A stretch of DNA of 64,000 nucleotides from an uncultured Bacteroidota bacterium (GTDB lineage: Bacteria > Bacteroidota > Bacteroidia > Bacteroidales > P3), in the NCBI GenBank assembly GCA_902784865.1, contig CACZWL010000013.1, positions 1 through 64,000 of the forward strand, read 5' to 3'. The position numbers and the translations under genes were made by a program. Shown here in pieces: positions 43,719 through 54,768 of this stretch. Position 1 is the first letter of the stretch. Every line of letters begins with the position of its first letter. Under the pieces are notes generated by a model. It did not search any database. It was given only the letters and a program-made list of their open reading frames with translations, and was not told the origin of the DNA.

Positions 43719-43850
43719 GGGAAAGCACATGTTGTGCTTTCCAAAAAGTTGTCTCTGTTGTCAGCGTTGTCGTGAAGATAAAAGTTGCTGCAAAAAAGAA
43801 AAGGGAAGCACATGCATGTGTTTCCCTTGGGGATTGTCGTTGTCGTCCGT
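43719..43850. repeat. Dispersed palindromic repeat element, copy 3 (diverged)
   Basis: Palindromes at 43719-43742 and 43803-43826, each followed on the plus strand by TTGTC-TTGTCGT motifs like those in copies 1 and 2. The hairpin arms here are GGAAAGCACA/TGTGCTTTCC and GGGAAGCACATG/CATGTGTTTCCC. Confidence 0.75.
43792..43828 (-). terminator. Terminator of the rpoA-rplQ end of the ribosomal cluster
   Basis: On the minus strand the palindrome AAGGGAAACACATG/CATGTGCTTCCCTT is followed by TTCTTTTTT, about 30 bp after the rplQ stop. A dispersed repeat serves as terminator here. Confidence 0.75.
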
Positions 43851-43856
43851 TGAGGT

Positions 43857-44372
43857 TTACTCGGCCTTGGGGGCTTCGGCCTCGGCGGCGGGAGCGTCGA
43901 CCACGGGGGCCTCGGCCACAGGTGCTTCGGCGGCGGGGGCGGTTTCGGCCTTCTTGGCGCGGCCACGGCGGGTGGCTTTAGCCTTCTTGGCCTTGGGCTC
44001 CTTGAGCATGTTCTCGTTATAGTCGACGAGCTCGATGATGGCCATCTCGGAGTTGTCACCGTGGCGGATGCCGGTCTTCAGGATGCGGGTGTAGCCACCG
44101 GGGCGGTTGGCGACCTTCTGCGAGACCTCGCGGAAGAGTTCGTTGACGGCCTCTTTGCTGTGGAGGTAGCTGAAGACGATGCGGCGGTTGTGGGTGCTGT
44201 CCTCTTTGGCGCGGTTAATGATAGGCTCGACGTACACGCGGAGGGCTTTGGCTTTGGCAACGGTGGTCTCGATGCGTTTGTGCATGATGAGCGAGGTGGC
44301 CATGTTGGAAAGCATAGCAACGCGATGGGCGTGTGTTCTTGACAGATGATTTACTTTGCAACCGTGTCTCAT
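43857..44372 (-). CDS. rplQ: 50S ribosomal protein L17
   Basis: A 171-residue L17. The core ([20 protein letters not shown] to [18 protein letters not shown]) is about 120 residues as usual. It is followed by a ~45-residue tail rich in Ala, Glu, Lys and Pro, which is long for L17 and probably disordered on the ribosome surface. Last gene of the alpha-operon segment, directly after rpoA. Confidence 0.97.
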   Translation of the reverse strand: MRHGCKVNHLSRTHAHRVAMLSNMATSLIMHKRIETTVAKAKALRVYVEPIINRAKEDSTHNRRIVFSYLHSKEAVNELFREVSQKVANRPGGYTRILKTGIRHGDNSEMAIIELVDYNENMLKEPKAKKAKATRRGRAKKAETAPAAEAPVAEAPVVDAPAAEAEAPKAE

Positions 44373-44381
44373 ATTGTTTTC

Positions 44382-45374
44382 TTATTCTTTATCTAGTTTA
44401 TACTTTGCTACATTCATGCCGAATTCGAGGTTCTTGGATGCAACCAGGTTTTCGAGTTCGGTAAGCGATTTTTTGCCGAAGTTGCGGAATTTCAGCAGGT
44501 CGGCTTTGTTGAACGACACGAGGTCGCCCAGGGTATCCACCTCGGCAGCTTTGAGGCAGTTGAGTGCACGTACCGAGAGGTCAAGGTCGATGAGCTTGGT
44601 CTTGAGCAACTGGCGGATGTGCGAGGTTGTCTCGTCAAACTCTTCCTGCACGGGCTTGGGTTCTACGTCGAGGGTGATGCGCTCGTCGGAGAAGAGCATG
44701 AAGTGCTGGATGAGGATGGTAGCAGCCTCTTTGAGGGCCTCTTTGGGGTGGATGGAGCCATCGGTCTCGATGTCGAAGGTGAGCTTCTCATAGTCGGTGC
44801 GCTGCTCGACGCGGTAGTCGTCGACGGCGTACATGACTTTCTTGATAGGCGTATGGATAGAGTCGATGGCGATGACACCGATGGGGTCGGTGGGGCGCTT
44901 GTTCTCGTCGGCCGGGACGTAGCCGCGGCCCTTGTCGATGGAGAGGGTGATGCGCAGTTCGGTCTGAGCCTCCATGTGACAAATCTCAAGGTCGGGGTTG
45001 AGGACCTGGAAACCGTTGAGGTTGCTGTTGAGGTCGCCGGCTTTGAAGACGGTCTGGTTTTTGACCGTGAAGGTGAGTTTTTCATGCTCGGTATCCTCGA
45101 GCTGACGACGGAAGCGGATTTGCTTCAGACGCAGGATGATATCGGTCATGTCCTCCACCACACCAGGCAGCGAGGAGAACTCGTGGTCGACGCCGTCAAT
45201 CTGTACAGAGGTGATGGCGTAGCCTTCAAGCGAAGAGAGAAGGACGCGACGCAGAGCGTTGCCGATGGTCGTGCCATAGCCAGGCTCCAGCGGGCGGAAC
45301 TCGAAGGTACCGCGGAAGTCGTCAGCTTCAAGCATGACCACCTTATCGGGTTTTTGGAATGATAATATTGCCAT
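44382..45374 (-). CDS. rpoA: DNA-directed RNA polymerase subunit alpha
   Basis: A 330-residue alpha subunit. The N-terminal assembly domain has the pattern [20 protein letters not shown], and the C-terminal domain binding DNA and activators has [20 protein letters not shown]. It lies between rpsD and rplQ, the usual order. Confidence 0.98.
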   Translation of the reverse strand: MAILSFQKPDKVVMLEADDFRGTFEFRPLEPGYGTTIGNALRRVLLSSLEGYAITSVQIDGVDHEFSSLPGVVEDMTDIILRLKQIRFRRQLEDTEHEKLTFTVKNQTVFKAGDLNSNLNGFQVLNPDLEICHMEAQTELRITLSIDKGRGYVPADENKRPTDPIGVIAIDSIHTPIKKVMYAVDDYRVEQRTDYEKLTFDIETDGSIHPKEALKEAATILIQHFMLFSDERITLDVEPKPVQEEFDETTSHIRQLLKTKLIDLDLSVRALNCLKAAEVDTLGDLVSFNKADLLKFRNFGKKSLTELENLVASKNLEFGMNVAKYKLDKE

Positions 45375-45443
45375 TTATAAATCCTTTCTTTCTTTGGTTT
45401 AATATCGTCCAAGTCGAGACTCAGACTGACGTCCTAACAACTA

Positions 45444-46049
45444 TTACTTGGAGTAGAGCTCGACGATGAGCTGCTCGTTGATGGTCTCGGGGATGTCGGA
45501 GCGCTGGGGGAAGCTGACGAACTTGCCGCTCATGCTGGCACCGTCCCATTCGAGCCAGGAGTAGTTGTTGGCGCGCGAGGCGAGGGAATCGGTGATGATC
45601 TCCAGCGATTTGCTGCGTTCGCGGACCGAAATCACATCGCCTTCTTTCAAAGAGTAGGAGGGGATGTTGACGATGTTGCCATTCACTGCGATGTGGCGGT
45701 GAGAGACGAGCTGGCGGGCCTGGGCGCGGCTGCGGGCGATGCCGAGACGGTAGACCACGTTGTCGAGGCGGGCCTCGATCAGCTTCATGAGCTCCTCACC
45801 AGTGATGCCGCCACGACGGGAGGCTTCGGCATACAGTTTGCGGAACTGACGCTCGAGGATGCCATAGGTATATTTAGCCTTCTGCTTCTCCTGGAGCTGT
45901 ACGCCATACTCGGAGAGTTTGCCGCGACGGCGGCTCTGGCCGTGCATACCGGGGGCATAGGGCTTCTTCTCGTAATATTTATCCGGGCCATAGATAGGCT
46001 CGTGGAACTTTCTTGCGATTTTGGTTTTCGGACCAGTGTATCTTGCCAT
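45444..46049 (-). CDS. rpsD: 30S ribosomal protein S4
   Basis: A 201-residue S4 with the N-terminal domain ([18 protein letters not shown]) and the S4 RNA-binding domain ([31 protein letters not shown]). No zinc-binding Cys cluster is present at the N-terminus. It nucleates 30S assembly. Confidence 0.98.
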   Translation of the reverse strand: MARYTGPKTKIARKFHEPIYGPDKYYEKKPYAPGMHGQSRRRGKLSEYGVQLQEKQKAKYTYGILERQFRKLYAEASRRGGITGEELMKLIEARLDNVVYRLGIARSRAQARQLVSHRHIAVNGNIVNIPSYSLKEGDVISVRERSKSLEIITDSLASRANNYSWLEWDGASMSGKFVSFPQRSDIPETINEQLIVELYSK

Positions 46050-46077
46050 GTTTGTTTCTGTCTTTTAAGATTAATAA

Positions 46078-46467
46078 TTACACGCGACGACGTTTCGGGG
46101 GACGGCAACCGTTGTGGGGCAGCGGGGTGATGTCGGTAATCTCCATCACTTCGATGCCGCAGGTGTTGATTGCGCGGATTGCAGATTCACGTCCTTGACC
46201 AGGTCCTTTGACAAAGACCTTAACTTTTCTTAGGCCCAAATCATAAGCAACTTTGCCGCAATCTTCCGCAGCCATCTGAGCGGCGTACGGAGTGTTTTTC
46301 TTCGATCCGCGGAAGCCCATTTTTCCAGCAGACGACCAAGAAATCACTTGACCGGCGTTATTCGTCAGCGAGATGATGACGTTGTTGAAGGATGCAAAGA
46401 TGCATGCTCTTCCTTGAGGTTCAACTTTTACGACTCTCTTTTTGGTCGGTTTTGAAGTTTTTGCCAT
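46078..46467 (-). CDS. rpsK: 30S ribosomal protein S11
   Basis: A 129-residue S11 with [20 protein letters not shown], the [13 protein letters not shown] loop and the basic C-terminus [12 protein letters not shown]. Part of the mRNA exit platform. Confidence 0.98.
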   Translation of the reverse strand: MAKTSKPTKKRVVKVEPQGRACIFASFNNVIISLTNNAGQVISWSSAGKMGFRGSKKNTPYAAQMAAEDCGKVAYDLGLRKVKVFVKGPGQGRESAIRAINTCGIEVMEITDITPLPHNGCRPPKRRRV

Positions 46468-46561
46468 AATTGTTTTTCTACTTGCTTGATTTTACATTTC
46501 TTTCGCCAACCGCTCCCGTGTCCATTGTCTAATCCGCGGCTGGGCAGCTACTGCTTACTTT

Positions 46562-46939
46562 TTACTTGGTAGCTTTCTTCTTGTTAGCGATTGTTTTCTT
46601 CTTACCCTTGCGAGTACGAGCGTTGTTCTTGGTGCTCTGTCCACGGAGGGGGAGGCCGAGGCGGTGGCGGATGCCGCGGTAGCAGCCGATATCCATCAGT
46701 CGCTTGATGTTCATCTGGACTTCCGAGCGGAGGGCGCCTTCAACTTTGTACTCATCGTTGATGATGTTGCGGAGGGTGTTCTGCTCATCGTCGGTCCAAT
46801 CCTGCACCTTTTTGCCCTCGTCGATACCGGCCTTGGCCAGAATCTCTTTGGCAGTGCTTCTTCCGATTCCGTAGATATAGGTCAAGCCTATCTCTCCTCT
46901 TTTGTTCTTGGGTAAGTCAATACCTGCAATACGTGCCAT
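46562..46939 (-). CDS. rpsM: 30S ribosomal protein S13
   Basis: A 125-residue S13 ([40 protein letters not shown]) with a Lys-rich tail. It contacts the 50S subunit and P-site tRNA. It lies between rpmJ and rpsK. Confidence 0.98.
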   Translation of the reverse strand: MARIAGIDLPKNKRGEIGLTYIYGIGRSTAKEILAKAGIDEGKKVQDWTDDEQNTLRNIINDEYKVEGALRSEVQMNIKRLMDIGCYRGIRHRLGLPLRGQSTKNNARTRKGKKKTIANKKKATK

Positions 46940-46969
46940 AAATTGTTTTTATTCTTTTGTTTTTTGAAA

Positions 46970-47086
46970 TTATCCTTGTCTTTGTTTGAATTTAGGATTT
47001 TTCTTGTTGATTACATAGACAACCCCGTGGCGTCGGACCACTTTACATTCGGGCGATCTTTTTTTGACTGAGACTCTTACTTTCAT
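46970..47086 (-). CDS. rpmJ: 50S ribosomal protein L36
   Basis: A 38-residue protein starting [19 protein letters not shown] and ending PKFKQRQG. Only one of the zinc-binding Cys residues (PECK) is kept; the later CxxxH portion reads [11 protein letters not shown], so this is the zinc-independent form. Position between infA and rpsM is as expected. Confidence 0.95.
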   Translation of the reverse strand: MKVRVSVKKRSPECKVVRRHGVVYVINKKNPKFKQRQG

Positions 47087-47134
47087 TGTTGTAATTATTA
47101 ATCTTGTTGATATTTTCCTTCTTTTGACTATAGG

Positions 47135-47353
47135 CTATTTGTGTCGGTAAGTGATTCGGCCCTTCGAGAGGTCGTAGGGCGACATTTCAATCTGCACCTT
47201 GTCTCCGGGCAGAATCTTGATGTAGTGCATGCGCATCTTGCCGGAGATGTGGGCGATAATCTGGTGACCATTTTCCAATTCTACGCGGAACATGGCATTG
47301 CCGAGAGACTCGAGCACCGTTCCGTCTAGTTGTATGGATGCTTGTTTTGCCAT
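47135..47353 (-). CDS. infA: Translation initiation factor IF-1
   Basis: A 72-residue S1-fold protein with [20 protein letters not shown] and [16 protein letters not shown]. It binds the 30S A site during initiation. It lies between map and rpmJ. Confidence 0.97.
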   Translation of the reverse strand: MAKQASIQLDGTVLESLGNAMFRVELENGHQIIAHISGKMRMHYIKILPGDKVQIEMSPYDLSKGRITYRHK

Positions 47354-47377
47354 TCTTTATTGATTACTTACCGTGTT

Positions 47378-48145
47378 TTATTTATTCTCTATAAAATCAA
47401 ATGTTGTCAGGATGTACGGGCCGTCGGCTGTAATGGCCACGGTGTGCTCATAGTGCGCAGCGGGCTTGCCGTCGCGGGTTCGGCAGGTCCAGCCGTCGGA
47501 CTTGGAGAACTTGACGTTCTTGGAACCCATACACACCATGGGCTCAACCGCGATGACCATACCCTCCTTGAGGAGCGGGCCAGTGCCTGGAGTGCCGTAG
47601 TTGGGAACGTTGGGCGACTCGTGCATCTTGAGCCCCACACCATGTCCGCAGAGCTCGCGGACAACGGAGTAGCCGTTCTTCTCGCAGTGCATCTGCACAG
47701 CATGGCTGATGTCGCCTACGCGATTGCCGGCTTTGCACTTGTCCAGGCCGATATACAGGGCTTCTTTGGTCACCTTCATCAATCGGGCAACCTCTGGCGA
47801 GACTTCACCCACGCCAAACGTGTAGGCCGAGTCGGCCACATATCCGTTGAGCTCGATGACGCAGTCCACAGAGACATTGTCACCTTCTTTGATGAAATAG
47901 TCGCCTGGGATTCCGTGCACCACTACATCGTTGACAGAGATGCAGAATGCCGCCGGAAACCCTTCGTAGCCTTTGCACAGGGGCTTGGCACCATTGTCGC
48001 GAATAAACTGATCGCCCAACTTGTCCAAAAAAGCAGTGGTGACACCCGGACGGATGTGACGACCCACCTCCGCGAGAGTTTTCCCGAGGAGGAGGGCCGC
48101 ATCACGTATAAGTGCGATTTCTTCTTTGGTCTTTAGGACAATCAT
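47378..48145 (-). CDS. map: Methionine aminopeptidase, type I
   Basis: A 255-residue MetAP removing N-terminal Met from nascent proteins. Metal ligands appear in VDCVIELNGYVADSA (two Asp), LCGHGVGLKMHESPNV (His), VIAVEPMV (Glu) and YEHTVAI (Glu). It lies between secY and infA, the conserved order in Bacteroidota. Confidence 0.97.
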   Translation of the reverse strand: MIVLKTKEEIALIRDAALLLGKTLAEVGRHIRPGVTTAFLDKLGDQFIRDNGAKPLCKGYEGFPAAFCISVNDVVVHGIPGDYFIKEGDNVSVDCVIELNGYVADSAYTFGVGEVSPEVARLMKVTKEALYIGLDKCKAGNRVGDISHAVQMHCEKNGYSVVRELCGHGVGLKMHESPNVPNYGTPGTGPLLKEGMVIAVEPMVCMGSKNVKFSKSDGWTCRTRDGKPAAHYEHTVAITADGPYILTTFDFIENK

Positions 48146-48163
48146 TTTACGCTACACTGTTTT

Positions 48164-49519
48164 TTAGGCCTGGATGGACATTGACGTACGCCCTTTGATG
48201 CGACCGGTCTTGGTAAGGCCGTCGTAGTGACGCATCAGCAGGTGGGACTCTATCTGCTGCAGGGTGTCGAGCACGACGCCGACAAGAATCAGCAGCGAGG
48301 TTCCGCCGTAGAACTGGGCGAACTGGGTATTCACACCGAAAAGGCGAACCACAGCGGGCAGCACGGCGACAACAGCGAGGAAGATGGAACCCGGGAGGGT
48401 AATCTTCGAGAGGATACCCTCAAGGTATTCTTCGGTCTTCTTGCCGGGCTTCACTCCGGGGATGAATCCTCCGTTCTTCTTCATATCGTCGGCCATCTGC
48501 TTGGGGTTGATGGCGATGGCGGTATAGAAGTAGGTGAAGATGACAACAAGGATGCCGAACACCAGGTTGTACCAGAAACTGTTGTAGTCTGCAAAAGCCA
48601 TAGCGAACTTGCTGCTGGTATTGTCCGAGAATCCCATGAAAGTGATGGGAAGGAACATGATGGCCTGAGCGAAGATGATGGGCATGACGCCAGCGGCATT
48701 GACCTTGATGGGTATATACTGACGGACGCCACCATATTGCTTGTTGCCAACGATACGCTTGGCATACTGGACAGGGATTCTACGGGTACCCTGAACGAGC
48801 AGGATGACGAGCAGGATGACTGCCAGAAGAACAACAAGTTCGAAAAGGAACATCACAAGGCCGCCGCCTTCGGTCAGACGAGAAGCGAACTCGGCAGACA
48901 GGGCAAACGGCAGGCGAGCGATGATACCAATCATAATCAACAGGGAGATACCGTTACCAACACCCTTGTCGGTGATGCGCTCACCAAGCCACATGACAAA
49001 GAGAGTGCCACAAATCAGGATGATGATACTGCTGACCCAGAAGAAAACGGAGGGACCGCTTCCGTCAAAGGGATGAAGCGCGGTGGAGGAGGCGTTGAGC
49101 TGGTACATCATGTTCGTGATGTAGGCCGGAGCCTGCATAGCGGTGACCAGCACGGTAAGTCCACGGGTGATTTGATTCATTTTTCTACGGCCACTTTCAC
49201 CTTCTCGCTGCATTTTCTGGAAACGGGGCACCACCATCACCAACAGCTGGATGACAATCGACGCTGTGATGTAGGGCATAATACCCAATGCGAAAATGGA
49301 AGCATTGGAGAATGCACCACCAGAGAACATATTGAGAAGTCCCATCAAGCCCTCAGAACCCTGCTGTCTCAGGGCACCAAGTTGTGAGGGGTCAACACCT
49401 GGCAAGACGACATAAGAGCCTATACGGTAGATCAACACCAAACCAAGGGTGTAGAGAATCCTCTTCCGCAGGTCTTCAATCGACCAGATGTTTTTAAGTG
49501 TCTGTATAAATCGCTTCAT
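48164..49519 (-). CDS. secY: Preprotein translocase subunit SecY
   Basis: A 451-residue polytopic protein with about 10 membrane helices, the SecY signatures ALGIMPYITASIVIQLL and PVQYAKRIVGNKQYGGVRQY. It forms the protein-conducting channel in the inner membrane. It lies between rplO and map. Confidence 0.98.
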   Translation of the reverse strand: MKRFIQTLKNIWSIEDLRKRILYTLGLVLIYRIGSYVVLPGVDPSQLGALRQQGSEGLMGLLNMFSGGAFSNASIFALGIMPYITASIVIQLLVMVVPRFQKMQREGESGRRKMNQITRGLTVLVTAMQAPAYITNMMYQLNASSTALHPFDGSGPSVFFWVSSIIILICGTLFVMWLGERITDKGVGNGISLLIMIGIIARLPFALSAEFASRLTEGGGLVMFLFELVVLLAVILLVILLVQGTRRIPVQYAKRIVGNKQYGGVRQYIPIKVNAAGVMPIIFAQAIMFLPITFMGFSDNTSSKFAMAFADYNSFWYNLVFGILVVIFTYFYTAIAINPKQMADDMKKNGGFIPGVKPGKKTEEYLEGILSKITLPGSIFLAVVAVLPAVVRLFGVNTQFAQFYGGTSLLILVGVVLDTLQQIESHLLMRHYDGLTKTGRIKGRTSMSIQA

Positions 49520-49533
49520 TGTGATAGTTTGTT

Positions 49534-49983
49534 TTATTCAATAACGGTTGCAACACCGCCTTTGTCCTCGATGGCCTTCTTGGCTGTGGCCGAGAAAGCG
49601 TGGGCCGACACGTTGACCGTCTTGGCCAACTCGCCACGACCGAGTATCTTGATGCGATCCTTTGCAGAGATGAGGCCATTCTGCTTCAGCACCTCGATGT
49701 TGAAGTCGGTGATGTTCTTGGACTCTGCCAAGGCGTTCAGGGTGTCGATGTTGATACCGACATACTCGACGCGGTTGATATTCTTGAATCCAAATTTCGG
49801 GACGCGGCGGTAGAGAGGCATCTGACCACCCTCAAAACCAACTTTCTGGTGGTAACCAGAACGGGACTTGGCGCCTTTGTGACCACGGGTGGAGGTGCCA
49901 CCTTTGCCAGAACCGGCACCACGGCCGATACGCTTGGAATGCTTGATGGAACCTTCTGCGGGTTTAAGATTGCTTAAGTTCAT
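49534..49983 (-). CDS. rplO: 50S ribosomal protein L15
   Basis: A 149-residue L15: MNLSNLKPAEGSIKHSKRIG, the GAGSGKGGTSTRGHKGAKSR basic loop and a globular C-terminal part. Late assembly protein of the 50S subunit; upstream of secY. Confidence 0.98.
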   Translation of the reverse strand: MNLSNLKPAEGSIKHSKRIGRGAGSGKGGTSTRGHKGAKSRSGYHQKVGFEGGQMPLYRRVPKFGFKNINRVEYVGINIDTLNALAESKNITDFNIEVLKQNGLISAKDRIKILGRGELAKTVNVSAHAFSATAKKAIEDKGGVATVIE

Positions 49984-50011
49984 TGATATCTTTCCTTTCT
50001 TTCTTTACTGG

Positions 50012-50197
50012 TTAAATTTCTTCGACGGAAACCAAGTGTTTGACTTTCTCGATCATACCCTTAATCTGAGGAGTGGCCACGACCTCGCGGACGTGGTTGA
50101 TTTTTCTCAGTCCCAGAGCTTCCATCGTACGCTTCTGACGGGCGGGACGGCCAATGATACTTCTGACCTGCTTGATTCTAAGTTTCTGTTCTGCCAT
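50012..50197 (-). CDS. rpmD: 50S ribosomal protein L30
   Basis: A 61-residue L30 (KLRIKQVRSIIGRPARQKRT, MEALGLRKINHVREV). The ATG at 50197 gives the normal length; an upstream ATG at 50248 would overlap rpsE. Situated between rpsE and rplO. Confidence 0.96.
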   Translation of the reverse strand: MAEQKLRIKQVRSIIGRPARQKRTMEALGLRKINHVREVVATPQIKGMIEKVKHLVSVEEI

Positions 50198-50216
50198 AGT
50201 AGTTGTCCTCTTAAAA

Positions 50217-50735
50217 TTAACCATTAAACACTTTGTCCAAGGAAACACCGCGAAGCTGAGCCACCATGTAGGGGTCCTTCATCTGAAGGAGAGCATTGAT
50301 TGTGGCTTTCACAACGCTATGGGGATTCGAAGAGCCCTTGCACTTGGCAAGAACGTCCTTCACACCCACGCTCTCCAGAACAGCACGCATAGCACCACCA
50401 GCGATGACTCCAGTACCGGGAGCGGCGGGCTTCAAGAAGACCCGGGCTCCACTGTACTTACCGCACTGCTCGTGGGGGATTGTGCCTTTCAGCACGGGAA
50501 TACGGATGAGGTTCTTCTTGGCATCGTCAACACCTTTCTGGACAGCGGCCTGGACTTCCTTAGCTTTACCGAGACCGTAACCGACAACGCCATTTTCATT
50601 TCCAATGACCACAATGGCGGCAAAGGTGAAAGTTCTACCACCTTTGGTGACTTTCGTTACTCGATTGATTGCAACAAGGCGATCTTTGAACTCAATCTCG
50701 CTTGACTTAACTCTTTTAATGTTTACTTCTGCCAT
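50217..50735 (-). CDS. rpsE: 30S ribosomal protein S5
   Basis: A 172-residue S5 with [40 protein letters not shown] and [20 protein letters not shown]. It contributes to translational accuracy and mRNA helicase activity at the entry channel. Confidence 0.98.
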   Translation of the reverse strand: MAEVNIKRVKSSEIEFKDRLVAINRVTKVTKGGRTFTFAAIVVIGNENGVVGYGLGKAKEVQAAVQKGVDDAKKNLIRIPVLKGTIPHEQCGKYSGARVFLKPAAPGTGVIAGGAMRAVLESVGVKDVLAKCKGSSNPHSVVKATINALLQMKDPYMVAQLRGVSLDKVFNG

Positions 50736-50740
50736 GACTT

Positions 50741-51094
50741 TTAGAATTTTAAACCACCTTCTCTGGCACCATCAGCCAAGCTCTTCACACGGCCATGATA
50801 GAGGTAACCATTACGGTCAAATACAACAGTATTGATACCCGCAGCAACGGCACGCTCGGCGAGAGTCTTGCCAACTTTTGCTGCAATTTCACTCTTTGTG
50901 CCACTCTTTTCAAAGCCTTTCTCGCGAGAAGAGGCTGCGGTCAGTGTCACACCTTTGACATCGTCAATCACCTGCGCATAGATTTCCTTATTGCTTCTGA
51001 AAACAGACAAGCGCGGCATTTCAGCAGTTCCGCTGACTTTATGACGGATGCGGAATTTAATCTTTGTTCTTCTTATGTCTTTCTTTGTTGCCAT
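50741..51094 (-). CDS. rplR: 50S ribosomal protein L18
   Basis: A 117-residue L18: basic N-terminus ([20 protein letters not shown]), [20 protein letters not shown] and [20 protein letters not shown]. Binds 5S rRNA. Six bp before rpsE. Confidence 0.97.
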   Translation of the reverse strand: MATKKDIRRTKIKFRIRHKVSGTAEMPRLSVFRSNKEIYAQVIDDVKGVTLTAASSREKGFEKSGTKSEIAAKVGKTLAERAVAAGINTVVFDRNGYLYHGRVKSLADGAREGGLKF

Positions 51095-51141
51095 ATTTAC
51101 TTTATCTTTTTGGCTATCGGCAAGATTACTTACCTTAATGT

Positions 51142-51696
51142 TTATTTAGCAGCAGCTTTACCAGCTTTCTTGCGAATCTCTTCGCCCTGGAAACGAATAC
51201 CTTTACCCTTATACGGCTCGGGCTTTCTCAGGGAACGGATTTTGGCAGCGGCTTGTCCGAGAATCTGCTTGTCGCAGCAAGTCATAGTGATGACGGGATT
51301 CTTTCCTTTTTCCGTCACTGTCTCGACTTTGATTTCAGGAGCAAGTTCGAAGAAAATCTTGTGGGAGTAACCAAGATCCATCTCCATGACATTGCCATTG
51401 GCCTGAACCTTGTAACCGACACCAATGACTTCCTGCACGGTCTTGAAACCTTCGCTGACACCTTTTACCATATTAGCAGCGAGGGCTCTGTAGAGGCCGT
51501 GCATTGCCTTGGTCTCTTTCTCGTCATTAGGACGGTTGAAATGCAACACGCCGTCCTCGACTTTCATCTCAATAGCCGGGTTGATTTTCTGATTAAGCTC
51601 TCCCAGGGGTCCTTTAACCGTCAGAACGTTCTCGTCAGAGACCTTCACTTCTACACCTTTGGGCAGGTGGATGGGCATTTTACCTATTCTTGACAT
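51142..51696 (-). CDS. rplF: 50S ribosomal protein L6
   Basis: A 184-residue L6 with two alpha/beta domains; [20 protein letters not shown] at the start and [20 protein letters not shown] near the end. Located near the factor-binding site of the 50S subunit. Confidence 0.98.
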   Translation of the reverse strand: MSRIGKMPIHLPKGVEVKVSDENVLTVKGPLGELNQKINPAIEMKVEDGVLHFNRPNDEKETKAMHGLYRALAANMVKGVSEGFKTVQEVIGVGYKVQANGNVMEMDLGYSHKIFFELAPEIKVETVTEKGKNPVITMTCCDKQILGQAAAKIRSLRKPEPYKGKGIRFQGEEIRKKAGKAAAK

Positions 51697-51714
51697 TTCT
51701 TATTCCTCTCTTGT

Positions 51715-52116
51715 TTAGCTGATGTAACACAAAACCTCACCACCAACGTTCAGAGTGCGAGCCTCCTTGTCGGTCATAAGTCCTTTAGAAGTGGAGACGA
51801 TGGCGATACCGAGGCCATTGAGGACACGGGGCATCTCGCTGACAGGGACGTACTTGCGGAGACCCGGACTGGAGACGCGCTTGAGGTCGGATATCGCGGA
51901 CTGCTTTGTCAAGGGATGATACTTCAGCGCTATTTTAATACTCTGGTTATAGGCTCCCTCATTCTCAAATTTATAGTTGAGGATATAGCCTTTCTCAAAG
52001 AGAATCTTGGTAATCTCTTTTTTCAGTTTTGAGGCAGGAATCTCGACCACACGATGTTTAGCAGCAATGGCGTTTCTCATGCGGGTCAAGTAATCTGCAA
52101 TAGGATCTGTTACCAT
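51715..52116 (-). CDS. rpsH: 30S ribosomal protein S8
   Basis: A 133-residue S8 ([40 protein letters not shown]). The ATG at 52116 gives the standard start; the frame extends to 52161 without similarity. It binds the central domain of 16S rRNA. Confidence 0.97.
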   Translation of the reverse strand: MVTDPIADYLTRMRNAIAAKHRVVEIPASKLKKEITKILFEKGYILNYKFENEGAYNQSIKIALKYHPLTKQSAISDLKRVSSPGLRKYVPVSEMPRVLNGLGIAIVSTSKGLMTDKEARTLNVGGEVLCYIS

Positions 52117-52186
52117 TTTAATTTTTGATTTTAAGTTTTGTAGTATTGGTGTTGTTGCCAACTTTCAAAACTACCAATAAATTATT

Positions 52187-52486
52187 TTACCAACTAGCTT
52201 TTTTCACACCAGGAATAAGACCGGAAACGGCCATCTCGCGGAAATTGATACGGGAAATACCGAACTGGCGCATGTAGCCTTTGGGGCGACCCGTCAACTG
52301 GCAGCGGTTGTGCTGGCGGATGGGGCAAGCATTCTTAGGAAGCTTCTGGAGGGCAATGACAGCCTTCTCGACCTCTTCGGGCTCGCCGGTGCGGACAATT
52401 TCTTTCAGGGCAGCTCGCTTGGCAGCATACTTAGCAACCATTTTTGCTCTTTTGCGCTCTCTTGCTTTAATTGATTCTTTAGCCAT
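52187..52486 (-). CDS. rpsN: 30S ribosomal protein S14
   Basis: A 99-residue S14 of the long, zinc-free type: only one Cys pair remnant ([20 protein letters not shown]) and the C-terminal [20 protein letters not shown]. Its ATG overlaps the rplE stop (TAATG). Confidence 0.97.
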   Translation of the reverse strand: MAKESIKARERKRAKMVAKYAAKRAALKEIVRTGEPEEVEKAVIALQKLPKNACPIRQHNRCQLTGRPKGYMRQFGISRINFREMAVSGLIPGVKKASW

Positions 52487-53052
52487 TATGCTTGTTTTTG
52501 TTGATTTTTGAACGGTAAACCAAATTCCTTGAGCAAAGACATGGCCTCTTTGTCGGTCTTGGCGGAGGTGACAAATGTAATATCCATGCCCTGAATGCGG
52601 TCAATCTTGTCGATATCAATCTCCGGGAAGATAATTTGTTCGGCGATACCAAAGGTGTAGTTGCCCTTGCCATCAAAACCCTTATCATTGATGCCACGGA
52701 AATCGCGAACGCGAGGAATCGAAGCTGTCACAAGACGCTCCAGAAACTCATACATGCGCTCGCCACGAAGGGTAACACGAACACCGATAGGCATTCCACG
52801 GCGCAACTTGAAGTTGGAGATATCCTTGCGGGACTTGGTTGCCACAGCCTTCTGGCCGGTTATGGCAGTCATCTCCTCAATACCCTTGTCGATAACCTTT
52901 TTGTCAGCAATGGCAGCCTTGCCAAGGCCCTGGTTAAGGGTAATCTTGAGCAAGCGGGGGCACTGCATGACTGTTTTGTAGTTGTACTCTTTCATCAAAG
53001 AGGCAACTATCTCCTCTTTATACTTGGTTTTTAATGTCGGGATGTATGCCAT
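52486..53052 (-). CDS. rplE: 50S ribosomal protein L5
   Basis: A 188-residue L5 ([60 protein letters not shown]). Binds 5S rRNA. Start and stop codons overlap those of rplX and rpsN (TAATG at both ends). Confidence 0.98.
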   Translation of the reverse strand: MAYIPTLKTKYKEEIVASLMKEYNYKTVMQCPRLLKITLNQGLGKAAIADKKVIDKGIEEMTAITGQKAVATKSRKDISNFKLRRGMPIGVRVTLRGERMYEFLERLVTASIPRVRDFRGINDKGFDGKGNYTFGIAEQIIFPEIDIDKIDRIQGMDITFVTSAKTDKEAMSLLKEFGLPFKNQQKQA

Positions 53053-53366
53053 TACTTAATCTCCTCCCCTGTTTTTTTAGAATAACGTACTATTTTGCTA
53101 GTTTTCTCGTCAATACGGCGACCGACTCTCGTGGGGGTCTTGCCAACCACAACCATGAGGTTGGAGATGTGGATGGGAGCTTCCTGCTCGACAATGCCAC
53201 CCTGTGTGTTGCGTGCGTTAGGCTTTGTGTGCTTCTTGTTCACGTTGACACCCTCGACGATGGCGCGGTTCTTTTCGGGATATACTTTCAGGACCTTGGC
53301 GATTTTACCTTTATCATCGCCAGCGATAACCTGAACCATGTCCCCTTTCTTAACGTGCAGTTTCAT
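53052..53366 (-). CDS. rplX: 50S ribosomal protein L24
   Basis: A 104-residue L24 with the KOW motif ([40 protein letters not shown]). Early assembly protein of the 50S subunit. Confidence 0.97.
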   Translation of the reverse strand: MKLHVKKGDMVQVIAGDDKGKIAKVLKVYPEKNRAIVEGVNVNKKHTKPNARNTQGGIVEQEAPIHISNLMVVVGKTPTRVGRRIDEKTSKIVRYSKKTGEEIK

Positions 53367-53390
53367 TGTTCTCTTCTTTCTTTCTGTTAA

Positions 53391-53759
53391 TTACAATACT
53401 TCAGGAGCGAGAGAGACAATCTTCATAAACTGTTTCTCGCGCAGTTCGCGACCCACGGGTCCGAAGATACGTGTTCCACGCAACTCGTCGGAGGCCGTAA
53501 GCAATACACAGGCGTTATCGTCAAAGCGGATGTAAGAGCCATCATTGCGACGGATTTCTTTCTTTGTGCGCACCACGACTGCTTTGGATACGCTACCTTT
53601 TTTCACGTTGCCCGAAGGGAGAGCATCTTTGATGGCTACCACGACGGTATCTCCGATGGAGGCATAGCGTTTCTTGGTACCACCCAGAACTCGGATACAG
53701 AGTGCGCTTTTGGCACCACTGTTATCGGCAACAGTCATTCTGGTTTCTTGTTGTATCAT
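53391..53759 (-). CDS. rplN: 50S ribosomal protein L14
   Basis: A 122-residue L14 ([40 protein letters not shown]). Forms part of an intersubunit bridge. Confidence 0.98.
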   Translation of the reverse strand: MIQQETRMTVADNSGAKSALCIRVLGGTKKRYASIGDTVVVAIKDALPSGNVKKGSVSKAVVVRTKKEIRRNDGSYIRFDDNACVLLTASDELRGTRIFGPVGRELREKQFMKIVSLAPEVL

Positions 53760-53787
53760 TTCTTTTTATTTTTCTAAAGTAGGTGTA

Positions 53788-54042
53788 TTATTTAGCCTTC
53801 TCGACAATCTCGACCAAGCGCCAGCACTTATTTTTGCTCAGGGGGCGCGTCTCCATGATGCGCACAGTGTCGCCAATGCTAGCCTCGTTATTCATGTCGT
53901 GGGCCATGAATTTAGTGGACTTCTTAACGAACTTGCCGTACTTGGGGTGTTTAACCTTGCGTTCGACCAGAACCACAATGGATTTCTCCATTTTGTTGCT
54001 GACCACAACACCGATTCTTTCTTTTCTTAAATTTCTTTCCAT
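53788..54042 (-). CDS. rpsQ: 30S ribosomal protein S17
   Basis: An 84-residue OB-fold S17 ([60 protein letters not shown]). Confidence 0.97.
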   Translation of the reverse strand: MERNLRKERIGVVVSNKMEKSIVVLVERKVKHPKYGKFVKKSTKFMAHDMNNEASIGDTVRIMETRPLSKNKCWRLVEIVEKAK

Positions 54043-54072
54043 CTTAGAACTTGGATTTAACTAATTGCCATG

Positions 54073-54276
54073 TCACTTTTTGTCGGCGATTTCGCGCGCA
54101 CGGAGCTCTGTGAGACAGCGGGCAATATTTTTTCTACTTTCTTTAATTTTGTTGGGATTCTCGAGGGGCGAAACAGCATGAGTCAGAACCATTTTCTGAT
54201 AGGCTGCGCGCTCGTTGTCAAGTTTCTCCTTCAATTCAGCAGTCGAGAGCTCTTTTAATACGTTTTCGTTCTTCAT
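54073..54276 (-). CDS. rpmC: 50S ribosomal protein L29
   Basis: A 67-residue helical L29 (ELSTAELKEKLDNERAAYQK, NPNKIKESRKNIARCLTELR). Located at the peptide exit tunnel. Confidence 0.96.
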   Translation of the reverse strand: MKNENVLKELSTAELKEKLDNERAAYQKMVLTHAVSPLENPNKIKESRKNIARCLTELRAREIADKK

Positions 54277-54296
54277 GACTTCTTATGGTCTACTGA

Positions 54297-54719
54297 TTAT
54301 TCTTCGATATAGTCTCTTTTCACAACAAATTTGGTCGAGATGGGAAGCTTCTGGGCGGCCAGACGGAGAGCCTCTTTTGCGAGATCCATAGGGACGCCTT
54401 CACACTCGAACAGCATTGTGCCTGGCATGACACGGGCGACGAAATACTCGGGGGCACCCTTACCTTTACCCATACGGACCTCGTTAGGCTTCTTGGTAAT
54501 GGGTTTGTCTGGGAAGATGCGAATCCAAATCTGACCTTCACGCTTCATATGACGCGTTACAGCTTGACGGGCAGCCTCAATCTGTCGGCCTGTGATGAAG
54601 CATGTCTCCAGCGATTTGATACCGAATGTGCCAAAAGCCAACTCATGACCACGGAAGGCATTACCTTTAATTTTGCCTTTCTGCTGTTTTCTATATCTTG
54701 TTTTTTTAGGTTGTAACAT
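54297..54719 (-). CDS. rplP: 50S ribosomal protein L16
   Basis: A 140-residue L16 ([39 protein letters not shown]-like segment, [20 protein letters not shown]). Near the A-site tRNA elbow. Confidence 0.98.
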   Translation of the reverse strand: MLQPKKTRYRKQQKGKIKGNAFRGHELAFGTFGIKSLETCFITGRQIEAARQAVTRHMKREGQIWIRIFPDKPITKKPNEVRMGKGKGAPEYFVARVMPGTMLFECEGVPMDLAKEALRLAAQKLPISTKFVVKRDYIEE

Positions 54720-54768
54720 CTCTTCTTATTGTTTTGAGCTTGATAGCCGTAGATATCAAACTATATTA